Origin: Butyrivibrio sp. AC2005
Lineage (GTDB): Bacteria > Bacillota > Clostridia > Lachnospirales > Lachnospiraceae
DNA length: 64,000 nt
NCBI RefSeq assembly: GCF_000424145.1
Contig: NZ_AUJI01000033.1
Location: 1 to 64,000 of the forward strand
Reading direction: 5' to 3'
Part shown: positions 42,547-50,112 of the stretch, in pieces
Layout of the letters: each line of letters begins with the position of its first letter
Numbering within the stretch: position 1 is the first letter of the stretch
The notes under the pieces: model-generated
Told to the model about the DNA's origin: nothing
The model's database searches: none
Seen by the model: the letters and a program-made list of their open reading frames with translations, nothing else
Made by a program: the position numbers and the translations under genes

Positions 42547-42593
42547 TCCGCCCAAACACTCCGCTCAAACATCCGCTCAAACACCCACTCAAC
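42547..42593. repeat. Short 12-13 bp tandem repeat
   Basis: Units of the form TCCGCYCAAACA(C) occur three times, then degenerate (CCACTCAACC). Non-coding, in the 177-base gap between the HAD gene and the 72-residue protein gene. Confidence 0.5.
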
Positions 42594-42598
42594 CGCAC

Positions 42599-42629
42599 AA
42601 AAAACGGCACCTCATTTACGAAGCACCGT
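42599..42629 (-). terminator. Terminator of the 72-residue protein gene
   Basis: Minus strand ACGGTGCTT ... AGGTGCCGT with wobble pairs, followed by TTTTTT; 14 bases after the stop codon. Confidence 0.7.
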
Positions 42630-42643
42630 TCAGCATAACACTA

Positions 42644-42862
42644 TTACTTTTTTAATAACCCGCCGGCAAGATTCTTAATATCTCCCAGATCCAGTTTGCC
42701 ATCAGCAACAGCGGCCTGCACCATCTTGATGTCTGATTCACTAACATCAATGTTTACCTTCTTAAAAAGTTCCTTTGCCTGCGCCGGATCAGCCTTTGCA
42801 ATCTGAGCCATAAGTTCCTTGTTCCCACTGATCTGTTTGATGATTTCCGCAATGTCTGCCAT
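42644..42862 (-). CDS. Small helical hypothetical protein
   Basis: A 72-residue protein: MADIAEIIKQISGNKELMAQ, a KADPAQAKELFKKV helix, and a Gly/Leu-rich end (GDIKNLAGGLLKK). It resembles small nitrogen-fixation-bacteriocin-like leader or Nif11-like helices in outline, but I cannot assign it. GGAGG precedes the start, and a clear terminator follows. Monocistronic. Confidence 0.6.
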   Translation of the reverse strand: MADIAEIIKQISGNKELMAQIAKADPAQAKELFKKVNIDVSESDIKMVQAAVADGKLDLGDIKNLAGGLLKK

Positions 42863-42951
42863 ACTTAACCTCCTTTTTTATGAAAACTTAATCCATCCTT
42901 TTCCCGAAATATATTTTTAACAATATTATACTCTATCAGCCATGTAAATGG

Positions 42952-42990
42952 GCAAAAGAATAACCCGGTCAACTCTGCATTGATCAGGTT
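42952..42990 (-). terminator. Hairpin downstream of the 51-residue ORF
   Basis: Minus strand AACCTGATCAA ... TTGACCGGGTT, followed by ATTCTTTT. It is 36 bases from the stop of the small ORF. Confidence 0.5.
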
Positions 42991-43025
42991 ACTCATATCA
43001 CATATGTGTATTTTGTCATTCAGCA

Positions 43026-43181
43026 TCAATTTACAGATACATTATCAGCAAATCTGATAAGCTCTGCCTCAATCCTGTTATAGTCTGATGCATCAAGTCT
43101 TCCAAATGGCTTGTGATATGATGCAGCATTTATGAACCCAAATTCTTCCATGATGCTTTCAAATATATTTCTCATAATCAT
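43026..43181 (-). CDS. Small ORF with strong ribosome site
   Basis: A 51-residue frame, MIMRNIFESIMEEFGFINAA then SYHKPFGRLDASDYNRIEAE, with GGAGG four bases ahead of the first ATG and a terminator-like hairpin downstream. It is the only coding candidate in the 560-base interval between 42863 and 43426. No family is recognised. Start, ribosome site and terminator together argue that it is real. Confidence 0.5.
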   Translation of the reverse strand: MIMRNIFESIMEEFGFINAASYHKPFGRLDASDYNRIEAELIRFADNVSVN

Positions 43182-43288
43182 CAACCTCCAATCACAAAAT
43201 CAACAAATACCTCTCTCTTTTTCTTCTCTGTTATCATCTTAATACCGGCTGTCCAACAAATGTCCAACCACAATTAAAACGTAACAAA

Positions 43289-43327
43289 GCGCCAATAATC
43301 TTCAATTATTCCGAAGATTACTGGCGC
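43289..43327 (-). terminator. Long hairpin after the rubredoxin-like gene
   Basis: GCGCCA-A-TAATCTTC (43289-43303) pairs with GAAGATTA-C-TGGCGC (43313-43327). The minus strand then reads TTTGTTACGTTTTAATT. It is 100 bases downstream of the rubredoxin-like gene. Confidence 0.6.
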
Positions 43328-43426
43328 CATCCACTCCGCCTCCACCCAGCAGACTAGAATTTGCCGCATTAACGATTCCATCAACCTTAAGTTTAGTTAT
43401 ATCTCCCACATGGTACTTGATGCTAC

Positions 43427-43585
43427 TTATGTATCAGCCTCCTTATCTGTGCCATCTTCTACAACAAGCACAAACATGTCATCAGGCTGCTTGCATCTTG
43501 GACACACATCAATGTCGCGGATGCTTTTACCTTCCTTTTCCTCGTCAAAAATGTAACCGCATGCCCTACATCTGTAAACTGCCAT
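43427..43585 (-). CDS. Rubredoxin-like small protein
   Basis: A 52-residue protein with two knuckles, [11 protein letters not shown] and [13 protein letters not shown], the C-x2-C-GY and C-P-x-C pattern of rubredoxin-type iron or zinc ribbons. Rubredoxin normally has CPLCG in the second knuckle, and here the spacing is shortened, so the metal might be zinc. GAGGAGG is five bases ahead of ATG 43585. It is 25 bases downstream of the GNAT gene. Confidence 0.75.
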   Translation of the reverse strand: MAVYRCRACGYIFDEEKEGKSIRDIDVCPRCKQPDDMFVLVVEDGTDKEADT

Positions 43586-43609
43586 AAGCACCTCCTCAGT
43601 AACTGGCCA

Positions 43610-44020
43610 TTACTTTAGCCTCTTCAAATAGAAATATTTGCTAAGCTTTGGGTCTGCATCTTCACGAATAAATTCCAATTCATATCCAAGCTTTTTATAA
43701 AACTCCGGTGCCTGAAACCCAAAAGTTGTAAGTGCTATTTTCTCGTAACCTTTTCCTTTATATGCATCTTCTACAGCGGCAACAAGTTTACTGCCAGCTC
43801 CGGATTTTCTGTATTCTTTTCCTACAATCAAATCTCCAATATGGACCTCGTTGTAGTACGCACGGCCTGTTATTACTCCTGCAATCTTTCCATCATCTTC
43901 TGCTGCAAAACAAAATTCTTCAAAGTTAAGTTCCACATCACAATCCGTAGCATAATCTGAGAACTCTATGTTAATGAACTCACCCGTTCTGTCATCTTCT
44001 GTAATTCGCTTGATTTGCAT
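43610..44020 (-). CDS. GNAT family N-acetyltransferase
   Basis: A 136-residue acetyltransferase. The acetyl-CoA loop is KEYRKSGAGSKLVAAVEDAY, preceded by the VHIGDLIV strand and followed by GFQAPEFYKKLGYE. The start MQIKRITED at 44020 is set by GGGAGG; an upstream in-frame ATG at 44074 has none. The substrate is unknown. In a two-gene unit with the rubredoxin-like gene. Confidence 0.85.
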   Translation of the reverse strand: MQIKRITEDDRTGEFINIEFSDYATDCDVELNFEEFCFAAEDDGKIAGVITGRAYYNEVHIGDLIVGKEYRKSGAGSKLVAAVEDAYKGKGYEKIALTTFGFQAPEFYKKLGYELEFIREDADPKLSKYFYLKRLK

Positions 44021-44129
44021 TAATTCCTCCCATGAACATTTATATATTTCTAAGTATAAATCTTTCTGTCTCAATTGTCTGTATCCCGCAATGCTTCATT
44101 TTCATCCATCCTTCGTCAACAGACTAAAT

Positions 44130-44156
44130 ACTGCCAGGTTATTATAACCTGGCAGT
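44130..44156 (-). terminator. Perfect 12-bp inverted repeat after the HPr-like gene
   Basis: ACTGCCAGGTTA-TTA-TAACCTGGCAGT, 44 bases from the HPr-like gene stop. A related hairpin (CTGCCAG...CTGGCAG followed by CACCCCT) occurs at 62646-62670. Confidence 0.6.
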
Positions 44157-44199
44157 ACCCCTAAAAAACATGAAACCATGTATTTATATTAAATTGTAC

Positions 44200-44427
44200 T
44201 TATGCAGATGCATGCTCTGCAAGATAATTCTCAAATTCCTGATTATATCCCCGGTAACTAACCTTAAGTGGGAATCTGAAATTCATTCCAAAAACACCCA
44301 GGAGTGACTTAGCGTCCACTGTCAGATGATTATATGAAATATCTACGTCAAAATCACATTTAGAAGCCGCTCTTACAAAATCCTTAACCTGCTGGGGATC
44401 CAACTTGATAAATTTACTCATAGTCAT
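44200..44427 (-). CDS. HPr-like protein without the catalytic histidine
   Basis: A 75-residue protein of the HPr fold: FIKLDPQQVKDFVRAASKCD, then NHLTVDAKSLLGVFGMNFRF, the latter resembling the KSIMGVMSL region with the regulatory serine S46 of HPr. The GxHARPA region with the PTS histidine is missing, as in Crh-type proteins, so it cannot carry phosphate from enzyme I. A regulatory, HPr-kinase-linked role is possible. AAAGGAG precedes ATG 44427. Confidence 0.75.
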   Translation of the reverse strand: MTMSKFIKLDPQQVKDFVRAASKCDFDVDISYNHLTVDAKSLLGVFGMNFRFPLKVSYRGYNQEFENYLAEHASA

Positions 44428-44664
44428 AGTACTCCTTTCTTCGAAAACCATAGATCACAACATCGTTTCCGAATTGCCCATCCAGTATTTCCGAAACCAA
44501 ACTATCATCTTTTAACTCGGATTACCATATGGCATCAGAGTTAATGAACATCTTGTACCAAAGTGTACGATACATATCGAACATTTTTATATCAGATGTA
44601 TGCTTTTTTTATCATTTTTCATAAAAAGGAGTCTAATTTATCATGATCCGGAATTTTATACTTA

Positions 44665-45663
44665 TTAATGTGAAGAAGATGCGGTTGCTGCTGATGTCGA
44701 TGCAATCATTATCGCAACAAGCATAGCTGTCTGCTCTGCTATTATCATTGCAAGTGCCCCACTCGTTACTGAAGCATCTGTAACAGAATTCTCCTCTGAA
44801 TATACACTGGATATCACCATAGCTCCAAGCATAAGCTTTGTCTGCCTGCTCATATCTAACATACCAAATCCCTTTTTACCATTGAAAAATTCTGCAGCTT
44901 CCGCTATCTCAGATACCAGCTCCTCAGCACTCCTGTTTATATTGATCAGAGTTCCAAGAGATGCAAGCTCATGTTCTTTTCCGTATTTTAGACCTGCTGC
45001 CTTAAATGCATTATATATTTCAAGAACCTTGTCCCTCTTATCCTCATAGTTTCCATCATATACAGTAAGTACCTGGGTAAGTGAATATGCAGCATTCTCA
45101 TGAAGTGAAAAGCTTTTCTTTATGTATTGGTATGCATCTTCAAGCTCCGTAAGGATTTCCTCCACACCTTTATCTGTCATGGCGAGCAACACAGCAAAAC
45201 TGGTATCCTCATCAGAAGTAATGAAAGGATGATTTTTCTTCATTCCGGTCATGATGGCATTAGTTTTCTCAATGATGGCATCTGCCTCTGAAAACTTGCC
45301 TACATCACAGATTGACATAGCTGCAAGTACCCTGTATGTTGATCCAAAGAATTTGCCCTTCTGGAACTTGTTATATACCTCTACCAGCTCATCTATATAT
45401 TTTTCGGGATCACTGCTAAGCGCCATTCTTGTGGATACAATAAGCTCATTATTGCCACGGAAATATGAAAGCGCACCCTGCTTATCCCTTAAAATCTTTC
45501 TGCACTCCTTCAGATACTCCACATCCACTTTCTTTTCCTTTTCTGCAAAAGCAGCTCCGGCTACAGCCTTCAATAAGCTATTCTCAAGCTTAAACCCTTC
45601 ATGGATAATATTCCTGTTTTCAACTAATAACTCACATCTCTTCTGAATTGTATCTTTCATCAT
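44665..45663 (-). CDS. DUF4003 family protein
   Basis: A 332-residue, mostly helical soluble protein matching the DUF4003 pattern: CELLVENRNIIHEGFKLENS, FRGNNELIVSTRMALSSDPE, and a C-terminal Ala/Ser/Thr-rich, mildly hydrophobic tail. The function is unknown. The start at 45663 has GGAGGAG upstream. It follows the PspC gene by 80 bases in the same direction. Confidence 0.82.
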   Translation of the reverse strand: MMKDTIQKRCELLVENRNIIHEGFKLENSLLKAVAGAAFAEKEKKVDVEYLKECRKILRDKQGALSYFRGNNELIVSTRMALSSDPEKYIDELVEVYNKFQKGKFFGSTYRVLAAMSICDVGKFSEADAIIEKTNAIMTGMKKNHPFITSDEDTSFAVLLAMTDKGVEEILTELEDAYQYIKKSFSLHENAAYSLTQVLTVYDGNYEDKRDKVLEIYNAFKAAGLKYGKEHELASLGTLININRSAEELVSEIAEAAEFFNGKKGFGMLDMSRQTKLMLGAMVISSVYSEENSVTDASVTSGALAMIIAEQTAMLVAIMIASTSAATASSSH

Positions 45664-45743
45664 ATTTGTCTCCTCCGTTTTTGCTATGTCTGCCATAGAT
45701 CTGTTATCCCCTGCGCGCAAATCAGACTATTTCAAAAAATTAT

Positions 45744-46079
45744 TTATTTGTTCACATTATCATATGGGTTAAATCCAACAGGTTCCTCTGTTTCATATTG
45801 CTGTGACTGCTGATAGCCTACAGGCTCATCATTTCTGTATGTCGCTGTGGTATCGACCACCCTGTCATGGTTATATGACTTGTCCTCTATATAACTTGGA
45901 TTGTCGTTCATGACCAGCGCTGCGATTATGTATGCAGGAATTCCAAATCCCGTAAAGAAAACAGCTATTCCCCATCCAATGCGTACCCACGTAGGATCAA
46001 CACCAAAATACTCAGCTATGCCTCCGCATACGCCACAGATTTTTCTATCATTACTTTTATAAAGTTTCTTTTCACTCAT
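45744..46079 (-). CDS. PspC domain protein, second copy
   Basis: A 111-residue membrane protein with the PspC signature [20 protein letters not shown] and a hydrophobic hairpin. The polar tail carries EPVGY and EPVGF motifs, echoing the single EPVGF in the PspC protein at 30783. The start at 46079 has AGAGG upstream. Encoded between a Sel1-like and a DUF4003 gene. Envelope-stress role inferred from the family. Confidence 0.88.
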   Translation of the reverse strand: MSEKKLYKSNDRKICGVCGGIAEYFGVDPTWVRIGWGIAVFFTGFGIPAYIIAALVMNDNPSYIEDKSYNHDRVVDTTATYRNDEPVGYQQSQQYETEEPVGFNPYDNVNK

Positions 46080-46121
46080 AACACATACCTCTTTGTTTTC
46101 CAAAAATGAATTAACGTTTCT

Positions 46122-46346
46122 TTAATGCGATATCTCCTTCAGAATCTCCGCAGCCTTCTCACTTCCATGCTTCGCGGCATATGAAGCCCATTTCTTAGCC
46201 TTGGCAAGATTAGGCTTATCCTCCTTACTCCCTTTAAAATATGCCTCCGCTACCTGCTCAGCTGCTTCTATGCTTCCCTTCCCAGCCTTATCGATCAGAT
46301 CAAGCAACTCCAGCTTCTTTTCATCAAGTATAATTTCGTCCTTCAT
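46122..46346 (-). CDS. Small Sel1-like repeat protein
   Basis: A 74-residue protein with one and a half Sel1/TPR-like repeats: GSIEAAEQVAEAYFKG, then LAKAKKWASYAAKHGSEKAA. These are protein-interaction helices. AAGGAG precedes the start. First gene before the PspC and DUF4003 genes. Confidence 0.75.
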   Translation of the reverse strand: MKDEIILDEKKLELLDLIDKAGKGSIEAAEQVAEAYFKGSKEDKPNLAKAKKWASYAAKHGSEKAAEILKEISH

Positions 46347-46502
46347 TCTATCTCCTTCCTGCCTGAATTATTCCCATTACAAATCTCCTCTCCAAAAATA
46401 CTTTTTACATACTCTACAATGATACCACGTTTTTAGGTGTCATATACATAAGGCTTGATGCTATGCATGAAACCGATCTTAATTTTGATTCACTGTAATA
46501 TG

Positions 46503-46551
46503 AAAACTGCGATAACCTTCAGGTGCCCCCCTAAGGTTATCGCAGTTTTTT
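46503..46551 (-). terminator. Strong bidirectional-looking terminator
   Basis: AAAACTGCGATAACCTT (46503-46519) pairs with AAGGTTATCGCAGTTTT (46533-46549). T-runs on both strands. It separates the nitroreductase remnant from the Sel1-like unit. Confidence 0.85.
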
Positions 46552-46564
46552 CTACTTAAATATA

Positions 46565-46652
46565 TTAAACATAATTCTCTTTTCTTGGAGTTGCATACTT
46601 AGCAGGTTCTGCAGCTTCTTCTGCTTTCCAATACCTTTAATGTTTCGTTCAT
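46565..46652 (-). pseudogene. Nitroreductase remnant (N-terminus joined to C-terminus)
   Basis: Starts with GGAGG and MNETLKVLESRRSCR, the N-terminus of a nitroreductase with its FMN-binding RRS. After about 15 codons the frame shifts, and the rest reads AEPAKYATPRKENYV then stop, which looks like the C-terminus of the same family. The middle (perhaps 150 codons) is deleted. Confidence 0.45.
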
Positions 46653-46669
46653 AGTAGCCTCCATATCAT

Positions 46670-47107
46670 TTAAATTTCTGTCGCGCTGTGAACCAGCTTT
46701 GCATCTACCGACTCTACTCCCTGAAGAGAAGGCTTAAGCTTTTCAGCTGTTTTTCCTATACCACTTCCACCTGATGTTGCGAATGCATGGACTGTTTTAC
46801 CGGTCCAGTCATAACCCTTGCAGAAAGTATGAACCACCCTGGGCGCCTGCCCGTACCATATCGGGAATCCAATGTATACTGTATCATAGCTCTCAAAAGA
46901 CTCTATATTCCCATTTACAGGAACGTCTTTTCCACCTATTTGCTCTCTGTTGCATCGTGCCAGTGGATTCGTCCATCTGATATCAGCAGCTGTATAAGGC
47001 TCCTGTGGAACTATCTCAAAAACATCCGCGCCAATCCTTTCGGCATAATCCTTCGCCACCTTTGCTGTTGTGCCTTCAGCACTGAAATACGTTACAAGCG
47101 TTGCCAT
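46670..47107 (-). CDS. Flavodoxin-like NAD(P)H oxidoreductase
   Basis: A 145-residue flavodoxin-fold protein. The phosphate loop is VTYFSAEGTTAKVAKD, then GFPIWYGQAPRVVHTF, and FATSGGSGIGKTAEKLKP contacts FMN. This is the short flavodoxin family common in anaerobes. It transfers electrons or reduces small molecules. GGGAGG precedes the start. The last residues (LVHSATEI) are a little shorter than usual, but the fold seems complete. Confidence 0.88.
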   Translation of the reverse strand: MATLVTYFSAEGTTAKVAKDYAERIGADVFEIVPQEPYTAADIRWTNPLARCNREQIGGKDVPVNGNIESFESYDTVYIGFPIWYGQAPRVVHTFCKGYDWTGKTVHAFATSGGSGIGKTAEKLKPSLQGVESVDAKLVHSATEI

Positions 47108-47243
47108 TACGCACCTCCCATCTCTAAACGGTCATAGTTTTAATACATTTTGTCATATTGCATTGTGTGCAATATTTATTATAACCTTTCAGATTCAAAA
47201 ATCAAGTGCATGATTATGCATCTACTCTTTTTTATCATGGCTC

Positions 47244-48359
47244 TTATAAAGCTTCACTCAGTTTTCCAGGTATACCTCTTGGACCTCTCACTGCATATAT
47301 TCCATATACTTCTTTAAGCTTTTCAAAAGTGAACTCTTTCGGTTCATATCTTTTTAAAAGCCTTATCTTCATCAGGGCAGTTATTTTCAGATTCTCATCT
47401 TCAAAATCGTATGGAATATCAGTTTCCGTAACAATGCATTTATACATAATCGCAGAAACCGGTGATCCTACATACATATATACGATGTCATCGCAAATAA
47501 TCCCGGCACCCTGCTTCCATTCAATCTCATCTGTATCATCAAAAGCATGGACTATATCATAATACTTGGGATTTGCAGGAACCAGCCATTCCTTGGGGCT
47601 TCGACTGCTCTTCTTCCTGCTTCCGGCAGCACCGGTTCCCGTTATAAGCCTCTTTATTTGAGATTCGGTAGCAACGGGATATATCTCTTTTATGTAATCT
47701 GCTATAGCCTTCCTGGATTCTTCGGGAGTTTCGCTGTATCTTGACGTTACATGCTCATATCCCCAGATAGCTTCAGGCTTGGAATAAATAGCTATCGGCC
47801 ATCCATAGAACTCACCCTTCTTATTCTTCCTTTGTCTGAAATCCCGAACACACAGATAAGTCTTCATCTGAAGTTCCGTCATAGTTCCGTCAAAGCCCTT
47901 CTCGCCACCTTTGCCAAATCCTGCCCAGGCTTTGATTTCATTGGAATATATATCGTCCTCGGACTCAAAAAGATCCATTATCTTTTTTTGTCGTCTCGAA
48001 GCTTTCTCATCATCCCATAGGGCATCAAAATCGTAGCCATCACGCCTGCAATTTGTGAAAAATGGCAGCCACTTTTTTGAAATGAATCCGGCCTTCTTTT
48101 CAAAAAACTTCCCATAAGCTACTTCTCCACTTCTGGCAATAAGTTCGCGCCACTCCCAGGGATCAACTTCCGGATTACCACACCACCAATACTCCGGCAC
48201 AGTTCGTTCTTCTAATGAAAATCCCGGAATATCATTTTTGAAAAGAGGCAAAAAACCTATCTCATTTATGTAGTTAATTGCATCCTGAACCGTATGTAAG
48301 CACTCGGGATCATCCCACTCCACGCCATACATGATCCATGTTCCACTTTCATTACCCAT
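47244..48359 (-). CDS. AlkZ-related protein fused to an EVE-like domain
   Basis: A 371-residue two-domain protein. Residues about 1-245 match the AlkZ-related family (PECLHTVQDAINYINEIGFL, PEYWWCGNPEVDPWEWRELI, KAGFISKKWLPFF, RRDGYDFDAL), distant kin of DNA glycosylases. Residues about 250-371 form an EVE/PUA-like domain (KEWLVPANPKYYDIVHAF, GIICDDIVYMYVGSP, YEPKEFTFEKLKEVYG). EVE domains read modified bases in DNA or RNA. The fusion suggests recognition and removal of a modified base, or its defence counterpart. It lies downstream of a broken NUDIX gene. Confidence 0.82.
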   Translation of the reverse strand: MGNESGTWIMYGVEWDDPECLHTVQDAINYINEIGFLPLFKNDIPGFSLEERTVPEYWWCGNPEVDPWEWRELIARSGEVAYGKFFEKKAGFISKKWLPFFTNCRRDGYDFDALWDDEKASRRQKKIMDLFESEDDIYSNEIKAWAGFGKGGEKGFDGTMTELQMKTYLCVRDFRQRKNKKGEFYGWPIAIYSKPEAIWGYEHVTSRYSETPEESRKAIADYIKEIYPVATESQIKRLITGTGAAGSRKKSSRSPKEWLVPANPKYYDIVHAFDDTDEIEWKQGAGIICDDIVYMYVGSPVSAIMYKCIVTETDIPYDFEDENLKITALMKIRLLKRYEPKEFTFEKLKEVYGIYAVRGPRGIPGKLSEAL

Positions 48360-48399
48360 ATAATAAATACCTCACATTTGCCTGATTTGTTCTTCCAAG

Positions 48400-48573
48400 G
48401 TTTACTGCTTCTTCAGCTGTCTCTCCGAATTATACCCTGCCACCTACAGAGTACAAATACTCCGGCCTTATATTGTTCCCAACCATAAGGAATTTTCCAT
48501 TCTTCAGAATAATTGCTCCTACTCTGATGTTAATAAGTCCGTTCTCACACGGCACTGTCATGTCTTTACCCAT
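48400..48573 (-). pseudogene. NUDIX hydrolase, nonsense codon and truncation
   Basis: With a ribosome site (AGGAGA) and ATG 48573, the frame reads GLINIRVGAIILKNGKFLM to YSVGGRV, then TAA, then FGETAEEAV in the same frame. This is the NUDIX box start (GGRVKFGETAEEAV) with lysine AAA changed to TAA. After EEAV the homology stops, 40 bases before the AlkZ-related gene. Confidence 0.7.
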
Positions 48574-48619
48574 ATTCAATTATTCTCCTTAACTTATTCG
48601 ATATTTTCTGCTTCTCTAA

Positions 48620-49399
48620 TCATATCTGTGGTTTATAGCAAATTACACTTTCAAGCTGATTGTATTCCTTGCCTTCTTCAAGCTTAAACGCATGTTGCTT
48701 TGCCACTCCACCAAACCAGTTATACGGAAGATCATTTTCTGTTTCTCCATTTGCAATCTCGACAGCTCCCTGCCTCATGCATCTGAGTAGTGAAATGTCA
48801 TCAAAGCCTGTCGCATGTCCATGAAGAATTACATCAGCTTCATTTTCAAGAAACATGATCTTATCAAGAGCTTTCACATATTCTTCCAGTTTAGGACATT
48901 CATCCAGCTGCATCCACAAGTGATGGTTTACGGAATCTCCGGTGAAAAGTATCCTGTCCTCTTTAAGGAGCAGCAATATTCCTCCAGGTGTGTGTCCCGG
49001 AAGATCGTATATCTCCAGAGTTTTTCCGCCAAGATCTATAACATCTCCACCTTTTACCGGTTTTAATGAAGGAATTGAAAGCCCTTCTTTTTTACAGTTA
49101 TTTACAAATTCGGGATCATTAAAGAATGATGATGCCATATCAAAATCCTTAGGATTCAAATATGCCTCATCAAAATAGACATTTCCAAAAATATGATCCG
49201 GATGACCATGGGTATTAACTACAATAATCGGTTTATCCGTAATCTCCCTGACAACCTTATGAAGGTCATTGTAGCCATTCATGGTGTCGATCACACATAC
49301 TTTTTCATTCCCCACCACAATGTAGCCGGTTGCTTCATGGGCCTCATCCATAAGATACAGATAAGGTCTAAGCTGCTTAACAAACAATTCTTTTTTCAT
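48620..49399 (-). CDS. MBL-fold metallohydrolase
   Basis: A 259-residue metallo-beta-lactamase fold enzyme. Metal ligands are in NTHGHPDHIFGN, LPGHTPGG, FTGDSVNHH and LHGHATGF. Such enzymes hydrolyse thioesters, lactones or phosphodiesters; the substrate is unknown. GGGAGGGG precedes the start. A short fragment of a relative is at 36067-36116. Follows the histidine-phosphatase gene by 21 bases, so probably co-transcribed. Confidence 0.92.
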   Translation of the reverse strand: MKKELFVKQLRPYLYLMDEAHEATGYIVVGNEKVCVIDTMNGYNDLHKVVREITDKPIIVVNTHGHPDHIFGNVYFDEAYLNPKDFDMASSFFNDPEFVNNCKKEGLSIPSLKPVKGGDVIDLGGKTLEIYDLPGHTPGGILLLLKEDRILFTGDSVNHHLWMQLDECPKLEEYVKALDKIMFLENEADVILHGHATGFDDISLLRCMRQGAVEIANGETENDLPYNWFGGVAKQHAFKLEEGKEYNQLESVICYKPQI

Positions 49400-49420
49400 A
49401 TGATTCCCCTCCCCTAATAA

Positions 49421-49954
49421 TCAAAAATCATATCTCTTTATCTCACAGTTTTTTATACCAAACGAAGAAAACTCCTCATTATCCATCTCCCTGAAATATG
49501 ACTCCAATATCCTTGATATTCCATTATGTGCAACAAGGATATATGTCTTGTCATCCTCTTTGATATCGTCAAGAAGATTGTAAATACGCTGTGCAAGATG
49601 GAGCATGGATTCACCGGTTCCAAATCTGTTTGCCATGTCCTTCTTGGCTTCATGAAATTCCTTACCATCTCTGGCAGTAGACTCATACCTTCCAAAGTTC
49701 TGCTCTATGAGTCTTGGTTCTACCCTCATGGGGATTCCTGTAACCTCGGATATGTGTCTCGCGGTTTCTGAAGCCCTGACAAGAGGTGACGTAAGAATCT
49801 CATCTGCCTTAATCCCGGTTTCAACAATCTTTTTTCCCGTCTCAATAGCCTGCTGATGACCGAGCTCTGTCAATTCTATGTCAGTTGCTCCACATATCTT
49901 GTTCTCAACATTCCATACTGTCTGTCCATGCCTGATAAAATAAAAATGTCCCAT
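49421..49954 (-). CDS. Histidine phosphatase family protein
   Basis: A 177-residue phosphoglycerate-mutase-like phosphatase. Catalytic FYFIRHGQTVWN (H9 region), the SPLVRASETARHISE arginine segment, and the second histidine in ILVAHNGISRILES. Acts on a phosphorylated small molecule. GGAGGAG lies just ahead of the ATG. Upstream of and close to the MBL-fold gene. Confidence 0.92.
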   Translation of the reverse strand: MGHFYFIRHGQTVWNVENKICGATDIELTELGHQQAIETGKKIVETGIKADEILTSPLVRASETARHISEVTGIPMRVEPRLIEQNFGRYESTARDGKEFHEAKKDMANRFGTGESMLHLAQRIYNLLDDIKEDDKTYILVAHNGISRILESYFREMDNEEFSSFGIKNCEIKRYDF

Positions 49955-50112
49955 TACTCCTCCGTCACGCTCTTTGCAGATTTCTTTTCACAAAAATTAT
50001 TTGCACTTAATTATATCTTCAATTATCGCATTACCAAAGTCCTGCAGTACATCAAAATCCATAGCCCTGATATAGTATTGCTTAAGCTCATCATAATCAT
50101 CACTTTTCTTTC

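Noticed and set aside
49955..50112. Short reading frame KWVRKKSDDYDELKQYYIRA onward downstream of the MATE fusion gene
   Set aside because: It has no start codon, is closed upstream by stops, and I recognise no family. It may be a fossil but cannot be supported.
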